Positions 1-5,052 of a stretch of 9,808 bases of DNA are shown here, piece by piece. Position 1 is the stretch's first letter; every line of letters starts with the position of its first letter. Source of the stretch: Weeksellaceae bacterium (lineage in GTDB: Bacteria > Bacteroidota > Bacteroidia > Flavobacteriales > Weeksellaceae); assembly GCA_022701475.1 (NCBI GenBank), contig JAKOOI010000228.1:1-9808 (forward strand), in the 5' to 3' direction. The notes under the pieces are model-generated. The model saw only the letters and a program-made list of their open reading frames with translations. It was not told where the DNA came from and ran no database searches. Both the position numbers and the translations under genes were made by a program.

Positions 1-321
1 TACAAATTTCCGACATACAACCGGAAGCCTGTTATAAATTTAAGGATAATATGTGTGGAATCCGGTGTTTTTTTGTCTGAGAATTGAGAGTTGGAGGATT
101 ATAGAGGTAGAGGGCTGGAACGTGGGAGTGTGGGAGTGTTTGAGTGTTGTAGAGGCAGAGTATATCAGAGTTTGATTTTCTGAATTTTTGAATGTAAAAG
201 TTGAGAATCCTTAATCAATACAATTCTACAGCTTAATAGAATCGTCACAAATTTCGCTGATAATGAAAATTTTTAAGACTTCTATATCCTCAAACTCTTC
301 AACCTTAAACATCATGAATTC
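1..321. other. Gene-free region at left edge
   Basis: No convincing coding sequence is visible on either strand. The first 60 bases are A/T-rich and could belong to the upstream region of a gene lying to the left, but I cannot assign a promoter. From about 75 onward the sequence is first purine-rich on the plus strand (many GAG, GGAG and GTGGGAGT words) and then, from about 240, pyrimidine-rich. It forms the inverted-repeat element listed separately. The AraC-type gene on the minus strand ends at its right edge. I see no hairpin followed by a T-run in the direction of that gene. Confidence 0.6.
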
Positions 322-327
322 TCAAAC
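75..327. repeat. Imperfect long inverted-repeat element, purine-rich left arm
   Basis: The left arm (75-112) begins GTCTGAGAATT and continues with GGAGGATTATAGAGGTAGAG at 93-112. The reverse complement of the right arm (279-327) begins GTTTGAGAATT and later reads GAGGATATAGAAG. The outer 11 bases match with one mismatch, and the inner GAGGAT/ATAGA block matches with small gaps. The middle contains a short tandem repeat (122-145) and A/T-rich sequence. It resembles a dispersed intergenic repeat or miniature inverted element, but one copy cannot prove dispersal. The right arm contains the stop codon of the AraC-type gene at 322-324. Confidence 0.45.
122..145 (+). repeat. Short tandem repeat, GTGGGAGT units
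   Basis: Two perfect direct copies of the 8-mer GTGGGAGT occupy 122-129 and 130-137. A degenerate third unit (GTTTGAGT) follows at 138-145. The tract lies inside the inverted-repeat element at 75-327 and was probably formed by replication slippage. No coding role is visible. Confidence 0.6.
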
Positions 328-882
328 CCCGTCCAGCGGTTTCCGGTTGTGCACTTTCAGTTTTTTGAATTCGGTAGGCGTAGACCCGGTAGTGCTCCGG
401 AACTGGGAGGAAAGATGCTGCACACTTCTGTAACCCAGTTTACCGGCAATTTCGGTTACTGTAAGCTCGTCGTAAAGCAGTAATTCCTTTACCTTTTCAA
501 TTTTCTGAAGGATAAAAAACTGTTCCAGGGTCACCGGTTCGTTCTGGGAGAATGTTTTGGAAACCGAACTATAATCTCTGTGCAGGTGCGAACCCAGGAA
601 CCCGGAAAGGATAAAATTTTCCTCGATGTCAAGACCGCTGATTTTTTCAATAAGCAAGGTTTTTACTTTTTCGGTCAGCCGGTGTGCCTGGTCCGTAATC
701 CGTTCAAATCCGGTATTTTCAAGCTTTCTGTCAATGGGCCGGAGCTCGGAATCCGTCAGGTCAACCCGTGTTTCCACTTCTCCGAGCCTGACGGTTTCCG
801 TTTCTATTCCTTCTTCCCTGAAAATACCTGCTACCGCAGCAATACATCTGCCGCAGACCATATTCCTGATGAAAATTTTCAT
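322..882 (-). CDS. Small AraC-type regulator with CxxC ferredoxin-like N-terminal domain
   Basis: A 186-residue protein with two parts. Residues 1-65 look like a short HMA-like ferredoxin fold and open with M-V-C-G-R-C (Met8, Cys10, Cys13), the MxCxxC pattern that binds soft metals in copper chaperones. Residues about 90-176 form an AraC/XylS helix-turn-helix pair. The second helix-turn-helix is clear: LTVTEIAGKLGYRSVQHLSS followed by an F-R-x-x-T-G-x-T-P-x-E-F-K-K pattern (140-174). Small AraC-type proteins of this architecture are common in Bacteroidota, and their ligand is not established. The gene is the second of two: its ATG overlaps the stop of the upstream thioesterase gene as ATGA, so the two are probably co-transcribed and translationally coupled. 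A DNA-binding role is well supported. Metal sensing is inferred only from the two cysteines; the domain may instead be a degenerate fold used for dimerisation. Confidence 0.85.
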   Translation of the reverse strand: MKIFIRNMVCGRCIAAVAGIFREEGIETETVRLGEVETRVDLTDSELRPIDRKLENTGFERITDQAHRLTEKVKTLLIEKISGLDIEENFILSGFLGSHLHRDYSSVSKTFSQNEPVTLEQFFILQKIEKVKELLLYDELTVTEIAGKLGYRSVQHLSSQFRSTTGSTPTEFKKLKVHNRKPLDGV

Positions 883-1280
883 AACGGCTTCTGGTTGCCG
901 AGCCGGTCTTTTACAAACTCGACCTTGGTTTTCCCATGAGCTGCCGGATTTCCGTCTTCCCCAAGGTTCACCATCACAATCCGGTCTACGGTAATAATGG
1001 TCTGATGGGTCATCTTATTACGCACGTCACAGCGGAGCGTCAGCGAAGTGGATCCGAAAGCGGAAACTTCAATTCCGATTTCTATGATGTCTCCCTGCTT
1101 GGCGGAACTCACGAAGTTGATTTCTGAAATAAACTTGGTCACCACTTTCTTGTTTTCCAGTTGAATAACCGCATACAATGCCGCTTCTTCGTCAATCCAC
1201 TGCAGCAGCCGCCCTCCGAAAAGGGATTGGTTCGGGTTCAGGTCTTCAGGTTTTACCCATTTTCTGGTATGGTAATTCAT
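879..1280 (-). CDS. Acyl-CoA thioesterase, hotdog fold (YciA/BFIT-like)
   Basis: A 133-residue protein, the usual length for a single-hotdog acyl-CoA thioesterase. It probably hydrolyses acyl-CoA to free fatty acid and CoA in the cytoplasm. Residues 15-34 match the family signature: N-P-N-Q-S-L-F-G-G-R-L-L-Q-W-I-D-E. FGG (21-23) begins the hotdog helix and Asp30 aligns with the catalytic aspartate of YciA. The later strand segments (VVTKFISEINFVSSAKQGD, then an I-G-I-E-V-S-A-F-G-S-T-S-L pattern) also match the fold. The ATG at 1278-1280 is preceded by an A/T-rich leader and a perfect TAnnTTTG box on the minus strand, which supports this start. Its stop overlaps the start of the AraC-type gene by 4 bases. 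Chain-length preference cannot be read from the sequence. Confidence 0.9.
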   Translation of the reverse strand: MNYHTRKWVKPEDLNPNQSLFGGRLLQWIDEEAALYAVIQLENKKVVTKFISEINFVSSAKQGDIIEIGIEVSAFGSTSLTLRCDVRNKMTHQTIITVDRIVMVNLGEDGNPAAHGKTKVEFVKDRLGNQKPL

Positions 1281-1299
1281 ACAAATTTTTTTTTCATCA

Positions 1300-1307
1300 C
1301 AAATTTA
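1300..1307 (-). promoter_or_regulatory. Predicted -7 box of the thioesterase/AraC operon
   Basis: Read on the minus strand this is TAAATTTG, a perfect match to the Bacteroidota -7 consensus TAnnTTTG. It lies 19 bases upstream of the ATG at 1280, implying a leader of roughly 10-15 bases. No TTG occurs at the expected -33 spacing, so the call rests on the -7 element and its position. Confidence 0.5.
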
Positions 1308-1477
1308 AGACTAATAACTGACTTCAGGAAATGGAGGCGCTTCAAAAAGCAAAAGGACATGCCGCGAGAAATCCGTCTCCATTACCGATCTTTCATCGAT
1401 TAAGCTCTATAAATCAATACTTTTCAATAAACAGTCGGCATGACTGAAAATTTTATTTAAAAAAATTCATGAAAAGC

Positions 1478-1507
1478 TTGGTTATGAGATTAATAATCGT
1501 ATCTTGC
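1478..1507 (+). promoter_or_regulatory. Predicted promoter of the RRM protein gene
   Basis: TTG at 1478-1480 and TATCTTGC at 1500-1507 are separated by 19 bases. This fits the Bacteroidota arrangement of TTG, 17-23 bases, TAnnTTTG, although the -7 box is imperfect. Transcription would begin near 1513 and leave a U-rich leader of about 90 bases before the ATG at 1604, longer than the other leaders inferred here. Long 5' leaders can carry post-transcriptional control, but I see no strong hairpin in this one. Confidence 0.45.
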
Positions 1508-1603
1508 ACCTGTATTATATCTGGAATCAATATTTGTTCATTCTATATGTTGCTTTTCTTTTATAAACCAAATCATTTATAACATTTTTAATTTTTTATT
1601 CAG

Positions 1604-2029
1604 ATGAACATTTTTGTTTCAAACATCAACTATGCAACTAAAGATTATGAGTTGCAGGATCTATTTTCAGAATTCGGAGAAGTTTCTTCAGTAAAGATCA
1701 TCACAGACAAAGAAACCGGCCGTTCTAGAGGTTTTGGTTTTGTTGAGATGGAAGATGCTGAAGGACAGCAGGCTATTGAAGCTCTTAATCAGAAAGATTT
1801 CAACGGAAAGACCCTGAATGTTTCAGAAGCTAAGCCAAGAGAAGAGAAGCCGAGAAGATCTTTCGGTGGTAACACTGGCGGTGGAAACAGAGGCGGTAGC
1901 GGTTACGGAGGTAACAGCAGAGGCGGAAGCGGAAGTGGCGGTTACGGAGGTAGCAGCAACAGAGGTGGAAGCGGCGGTTACGGAAGCGGTGGAGACCGTG
2001 GCGGTAACGGCGGTGGAAAACGTTGGTAA
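1604..2029 (+). CDS. Glycine-rich RRM RNA-binding protein
   Basis: A 141-residue protein with one RNA recognition motif and a disordered glycine-rich tail. RNP2 is I-F-V-S-N-I (3-8) and RNP1 is R-G-F-G-F-V-E-M (42-49); the aromatic residues at these positions normally stack on single-stranded RNA. Residues 1-77 complete the RRM fold. Residues 78-86 are a basic linker (PREEKPRRS), and 87-141 are almost entirely G, S, N, R and Y, with GGYG and RGG-like repeats that can add RNA affinity. Similar proteins (the Rbp family) are widespread in Bacteroidota and cyanobacteria and act as general RNA-binding or RNA-stability factors; the targets here are unknown. The gene stands alone, with a predicted promoter upstream and a strong terminator 7 bases after the stop. 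The repetitive GGN codons of the tail also produce long open frames on the other strand that are not genes. Confidence 0.95.
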   Translation: MNIFVSNINYATKDYELQDLFSEFGEVSSVKIITDKETGRSRGFGFVEMEDAEGQQAIEALNQKDFNGKTLNVSEAKPREEKPRRSFGGNTGGGNRGGSGYGGNSRGGSGSGGYGGSSNRGGSGGYGSGGDRGGNGGGKRW

Positions 2030-2035
2030 AAATAC

Positions 2036-2063
2036 AGCGGCTCCTTTGGGAGCCGCTTTTTTT
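2036..2063 (+). terminator. Intrinsic terminator after the RRM gene
   Basis: A perfect 9-bp stem (AGCGGCTCC at 2036-2044 with GGAGCCGCT at 2049-2057) encloses the loop TTTG and is followed by a run of T to 2063. It begins 7 bases after the stop codon of the RRM gene, so it is a strong factor-independent terminator on the plus strand. The reverse strand lacks a clean T-run. Confidence 0.92.
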
Positions 2064-2630
2064 ATGCTTTGACGAAAGGCAGGAAATTGCTGATTTGCCG
2101 GAAAAATCCTGTCTGAAGTATTCATGCTGATGTAGTAAAGGGTATCCTTGTGCCCAGTAGTAAAGATGAACCGGATTGCATTGAAGACTTGTCAGCAGCC
2201 GTATACTTGTCAGTAACAAGGAGTGAAAAATAAGCGCACCCTGTTAAGAACAGATAAGTACCTGAAATAATTTAGTAATACATTTTTGAGTATACGGTTA
2301 ATAGAATTGATTTCAGCCCATTTATGACGGGATGCCTGGTGATCCGGCATGAGCTGAATGTGGACAGGGTTTGGCTAAAGCCGGATGTATACTGCTATTG
2401 ATGGATCCTACTCATTCAACGTAAACGCGAATTTGCGGCCGGGTTAAAAAAAAGCCTGGGAGGAAGCCGGAAGCGGAAAGTTGCTTTTGAAAGAATAACG
2501 GTCAGCAGCCTTCTATGGAAATGATCGTATTGCTTTCTTTAAAGGGTAATTCTGCTTATAAATATTGGATCACTTTTACGCTTTATATTTACGTAACATA
2601 TTTACAACCAGTGAATATTATTGAATCCAC
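2064..2630. other. Convergent intergenic region without recognisable gene
   Basis: About 570 bases lie between the plus-strand RRM gene and the minus-strand repressor gene. I read both strands and found only short frames without family resemblance, for example 2324-2401 on the plus strand, 25 codons. The base composition is closer to coding DNA than to the A/T-rich intergenic stretches elsewhere, which would suit a decayed gene, but I cannot name a parent. Features seen are a hairpin-forming stretch at 2312-2358, direct repeats of CTTGTCAG at 2188-2195 and 2206-2213, and two copies of GTCAGCAGCC at 2191-2200 and 2501-2510. A promoter-like pair occurs near its right end (TTG at 2565, TATATTTA at 2584). 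Confidence 0.55.
2312..2358. repeat. Imperfect inverted repeat / hairpin in intergenic gap
   Basis: TTCAGCCCAT (2312-2321) can pair with ATGAGCTGAA (2349-2358) with one mismatch. Inside the loop, ATGCC (2332-2336) can pair with GGCAT (2346-2350), which partly competes with the outer stem. No T-run follows, so this is not a simple terminator. It could be part of a structured RNA, an operator or a chance dyad. Confidence 0.35.
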
Positions 2631-2676
2631 ATAAAATAAACTGGCTGCCTCAAACGGGGCAGCCAGTTTATTTTAT
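2631..2676 (-). terminator. Perfect 19-bp hairpin terminator, probably bidirectional
   Basis: The arm at 2631-2649 (ATAAAATAAACTGGCTGCC) is exactly complementary to 2658-2676 around an 8-base loop. The outer part of each arm is A/T-rich, so either transcript ends in a GC stem followed by a U-rich tract. It starts 14 bases beyond the stop of the BlaI-type gene and so ends the minus-strand PAP2/BlaI operon. It would equally stop any plus-strand transcript entering from the left. Confidence 0.9.
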
Positions 2677-2690
2677 GTAAAAGTACATTC

Positions 2691-3203
2691 TTATTTTTCT
2701 TTCTTCTTCTTCTTTTTTTTGTCCTTGTCCTTGTCCTTATCCTTTTCTTTTCCTTTCTCCTTTTCCTGTTTCCTGATTTTCTCCTTTTTCGGATTCAGGA
2801 TTTCTTCAGCATATTCGAATTCAGGCTTTCTGGTTTCGGCAGGCTTTCTGTCAGAGTCCTGGACCGGTTTGGTTCCATCCTGTCTTGAGATCATCTGTTC
2901 TGTGGTCAGCAGTCCCAGGAGCTCGTCACCTGAATCATTGAAAAAATGACGGATCAGTTCCTTCAGCAGGAAGGTACGGTAGTCCTCAAACGGTACGGTT
3001 GCCGTGTATTTAAAAATCCGTCCTTCTTTTTGTATGGAAAGGTAACCTTTCTCAGTAAGGATTTTCAGATAGGTGGAAACGGTGTTCTGATGCGGTTTCG
3101 GTTCCGGGTGCTGCTCCATAACGTCTTTCAGATAAAAGGAATGAAGCTTCCATAACAGCCTCATTAAATTCTCTTCAGCAGGCGTAAGGTGGTTGATTTT
3201 CAT
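2691..3203 (-). CDS. BlaI/MecI/CopY-type repressor with lysine-rich tail
   Basis: A 170-residue protein. Residues 1-72 form the winged helix-turn-helix of the BlaI/MecI/CopY family: MKINHLTPAEENLMRLLWKL, then a recognition-helix region (N-T-V-S-T-Y-L-K-I-L, 40-49) and the wing (E-K-G-Y-L-S-I-Q-K-E-G-R-I-F-K-Y, 51-66). Residues 73-102 fit the dimerisation helices. BlaI relatives are usually 120-140 residues; here a further segment of about 65 residues ends in a tract of K, E and D (139-170) with no fold. A frame without a stop continues upstream to 3365, but the ATG at 3201-3203 starts exactly where the family homology begins and lies 8 bases after the PAP2-like gene ends. Family members repress target operons, often including their own, and some are inactivated by a BlaR-type membrane protease. 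No BlaR-like gene is present here, so signal and targets are unknown. Confidence 0.88.
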   Translation of the reverse strand: MKINHLTPAEENLMRLLWKLHSFYLKDVMEQHPEPKPHQNTVSTYLKILTEKGYLSIQKEGRIFKYTATVPFEDYRTFLLKELIRHFFNDSGDELLGLLTTEQMISRQDGTKPVQDSDRKPAETRKPEFEYAEEILNPKKEKIRKQEKEKGKEKDKDKDKDKKKKKKKEK

Positions 3204-3211
3204 AGCGGGTT

Positions 3212-3814
3212 CTACGATTGAAATTGTATACGGCAATAAAGGTAAAGAAAAGATACCACAACTGCAATTCCGGCTCCCATGAATACTTCTTTTGAGGTAT
3301 GTCTTCCTACGATAACCCTCGTAAGCCCTACCAAAGCCGCGATCCCCGACCATGCCATTCCCCACCCAAGGTCCGTTGCAAAATACAACGCCGCTACAAA
3401 AACATTGAATGCCGTATGCATTGAACTTTTAATATAATAATTACTGATCTGCATGGTGAGCAGAAGGATCAGGATAAAAAGCACAACCAGATCCACCTGG
3501 CCGTTCCTGATATACTTGAAAACCATATAAACCAGTACGCTGGCCGTGATGAAAAAGTAGAGGGAAAAGCGCTGTACCCGATTGGAAACATCCATGTTGG
3601 TATACCGTCCCGTTTTTACATTCCAGGTAATCCAGATGACCACAGGCAGGATGATGAGCAGCAGGAGGGGAAGGAAGTGCATCAGCGCATCCTCAAATGA
3701 GTATAACCGGATGCTGGTATAGACAAAAAAGAGGCATAAGGAAACAAGGGGGTTGAATAAATCGGAGATGAATTTTGAGGCTCCGAAAAGAAATGAATGC
3801 TTTTTTTCTTCCAT
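3212..3814 (-). CDS. PAP2-like integral membrane phosphatase
   Basis: From the ATG at 3812-3814 the product is 200 residues with about five or six hydrophobic membrane segments (roughly 18-35, 45-63, 84-98, 107-123, 135-162, 178-195). PAP2-like signs are D-V-S-N-R-V-Q-R (75-82) in the place of motif 1, K-S-S-M-H-T-A (129-135) as motif 2 with His133, and T-R-V-I-V-G-R-H-T-S-K-E (165-176) as motif 3. Arg166 and His172 are kept in motif 3, but the usual final aspartate is Glu176. PAP2 enzymes remove phosphate from lipid phosphates such as phosphatidic acid or undecaprenyl diphosphate at the membrane; the substrate here is not evident. The frame extends to an ATG at 3907, but that extension reads through A/T-rich promoter-like DNA, so I prefer the shorter start. 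The gene lies 8 bases upstream of the BlaI-type gene and is divergent from pdhA. Confidence 0.78.
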   Translation of the reverse strand: MEEKKHSFLFGASKFISDLFNPLVSLCLFFVYTSIRLYSFEDALMHFLPLLLLIILPVVIWITWNVKTGRYTNMDVSNRVQRFSLYFFITASVLVYMVFKYIRNGQVDLVVLFILILLLTMQISNYYIKSSMHTAFNVFVAALYFATDLGWGMAWSGIAALVGLTRVIVGRHTSKEVFMGAGIAVVVSFLYLYCRIQFQS

Positions 3815-3830
3815 AAATAAGTTTAACGGT

Positions 3831-3859
3831 GTAAATATAATATTATAACTAAAAAACAA
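3831..3859 (-). promoter_or_regulatory. Predicted promoter of the PAP2/BlaI operon
   Basis: On the minus strand, TTG (3857-3859) is followed after 17 bases by TATATTTA (3839 down to 3832), close to the TTG/TAnnTTTG consensus with a final A instead of G. Initiation would fall near 3826, just upstream of the preferred ATG at 3814. That supports the shorter start of the PAP2-like gene, although the implied leader is only about 12 bases. Confidence 0.4.
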
Positions 3860-3894
3860 TGGGCCGGTATACAATAAAAACAAAGTTTTTTTTA

Positions 3895-3902
3895 TAATTT
3901 TG
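3895..3902 (+). promoter_or_regulatory. Predicted -7 box of the pdhA-pdhC operon
   Basis: TAATTTTG is a perfect match to TAnnTTTG on the plus strand. It lies 37 bases before the pdhA ATG, which gives a leader of about 30 A/T-rich bases. The -33 region lacks a TTG at the right spacing. The divergent PAP2 promoter lies within 60 bases, so the two operons share one short control region. Confidence 0.5.
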
Positions 3903-3939
3903 CTCAACTATTTCATTATAATTAAGCAAAGGCTCACAC

Positions 3940-4941
3940 ATGAAAGAATTTTCTAAAGAGGTATACCTGAAGTGGTATGAAGATATGACAATGTGGAGAA
4001 GGTTTGAAGACAAATGCCGTTCTCTCTATCTAAAACAAAAAATCAGAGGTTTTTTACATTTGTACAACGGTCAGGAAGCCATTCCTGCCGGGTTTACCCA
4101 TGCAATGGACTTAACCAAAGACAGTATGATTACTGCTTACAGATGCCACATTCATCCGATGGCCATGGGAGTGGATCCTAAAAGAATCATGGCCGAGCTT
4201 TGCGGTAAAGCAACGGGAACGTCCGGAGGTATGGGCGGATCTATGCACATTTTCAGTAAGGAACACCGTTTTTACGGCGGGCACGGTATTGTAGGAGGGC
4301 AGATCCCTTTGGGCGCCGGTATTGCCTTTGCAGACCAGTATTTCGACAGAAAGGCCGTAAACATCTGTTTTTTCGGGGACGGAGCTGCAAGACAGGGTTC
4401 GCTGCATGAAACGTTTAACATGGCCATGAACTGGAAGCTTCCGGTGGTCTTTGTGGTTGAAAATAACCAGTACGCCATGGGAACTTCCGTAAAAAGAACA
4501 GCCAACCATGAGGATATCTACAAATTAGGATTAGGATATGAAATGCCTTGTCTTGCCGTAGATGCGATGGATCCTGAAAAAGTAGCGGAAGCTGCTTACG
4601 AAGCTATTGAAAGAGCGAGAAGGGGAGACGGGCCTACTTTCATCGAAGCCAGGACCTACCGTTTCAGAGGACACTCCATGTCTGATGCCGAACCATACAG
4701 ATCCAAAGAGGAAGTGGCCATCCATAAAAATGATGATCCTATCGAACTGATCAAACACAGAATCCTCGAAAACAAGTGGGCTACCGAAGAAGAACTGGAA
4801 GCCATGGACAGTAAATCAAAGGATTTTGTTGAGGAATGCATCGAGTTCATGGAAAACTCACCTTATCCGGATCCTGAAAAAATCTATGAGTATGTGTATG
4901 CTCAGGAAGATTACCCATTCCTAGACAAATTAGAAAACTAA
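3940..4941 (+). CDS. pdhA: Pyruvate dehydrogenase E1 component, alpha subunit
   Basis: A 333-residue protein of the normal length for the alpha chain of a heterotetrameric E1. With E1 beta and thiamine diphosphate it decarboxylates pyruvate and acetylates the lipoyl groups of E2 in the cytoplasm. The thiamine diphosphate/Mg motif is intact: G-D-G (146-148) through E-N-N-Q (174-177), including the stretch A-A-R-Q-G-S-L-H-E. Other family signatures are A-Y-R-C-H-I-H-P (66-73), G-x-G-G-S-M-H (97-103) and the phosphorylation-loop equivalent R-F-R-G-H-S-M-S-D (241-249), which closes over the active site. It belongs to the pyruvate E1 alpha group rather than branched-chain E1, judged by overall resemblance to PdhA and by the adjacent E2. 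It is followed after 111 bases by the E2 gene; the beta-subunit gene is not in the window. Confidence 0.95.
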   Translation: MKEFSKEVYLKWYEDMTMWRRFEDKCRSLYLKQKIRGFLHLYNGQEAIPAGFTHAMDLTKDSMITAYRCHIHPMAMGVDPKRIMAELCGKATGTSGGMGGSMHIFSKEHRFYGGHGIVGGQIPLGAGIAFADQYFDRKAVNICFFGDGAARQGSLHETFNMAMNWKLPVVFVVENNQYAMGTSVKRTANHEDIYKLGLGYEMPCLAVDAMDPEKVAEAAYEAIERARRGDGPTFIEARTYRFRGHSMSDAEPYRSKEEVAIHKNDDPIELIKHRILENKWATEEELEAMDSKSKDFVEECIEFMENSPYPDPEKIYEYVYAQEDYPFLDKLEN

Positions 4942-4957
4942 AAAAATGATGAGTCAG

Positions 4958-5032
4958 TTTGGAAATCTGAAAATTTGGGAATGAGATATGCAGTACATCC
5001 TTTTTTAATTTTCAGATTGACAGATTACCAAA
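4958..5032. repeat. A/T-rich imperfect palindrome between pdhA and pdhC
   Basis: AATCTGAAAATT (4964-4975) is exactly repeated in inverted form as AATTTTCAGATT (5007-5018). An alternative pairing joins TTTGGAAATCTG (4958-4969) with CAGATTACCAAA (5021-5032) with one mismatch. The element nearly fills the 111-base gap between the two pdh genes. It looks like a flavobacterial dispersed intergenic palindrome. It has no T-run, so it is more likely an RNA-stability or partial-attenuation structure than a full terminator. Confidence 0.6.
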
Positions 5033-5052
5033 TTTTCAAATTAAAATAAATT

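Noticed and set aside
1359..1403. 14-codon plus-strand frame upstream of the RRM gene
   Set aside because: It lies upstream of the predicted promoter at 1478, has no supporting signal, and is of chance length.
1432..1446. CAGTC-GGCAT-GACTG dyad upstream of the RRM promoter
   Set aside because: Only a 5-bp stem; too short to call a terminator or operator without comparative support.
1823..2219. Two long minus-strand frames opposite and beyond the RRM gene
   Set aside because: They mirror the repetitive GGN codons of the glycine-rich tail. Their Ala/Thr/Ser/Val-rich or Arg/Cys-rich translations have no domain, and the RRM gene is certain.
2324..2401. Short plus-strand frame of 25 codons in the intergenic gap
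   Set aside because: No recognisable family, no promoter at a sensible distance, and of a length expected by chance.
3204..3365. Longer start of the BlaI-type gene at 3365
   Set aside because: The added 54 codons overlap the 3' end of the PAP2-like gene in another frame and show no similarity to the repressor family, whose homology begins at the ATG at 3203.
3815..3907. Longer start of the PAP2-like gene at 3907
   Set aside because: The extra 31 codons run through A/T-rich DNA holding promoter-like boxes for both directions and leave only 32 bases to pdhA. The ATG at 3814 fits the family start better, though the longer form is not excluded.
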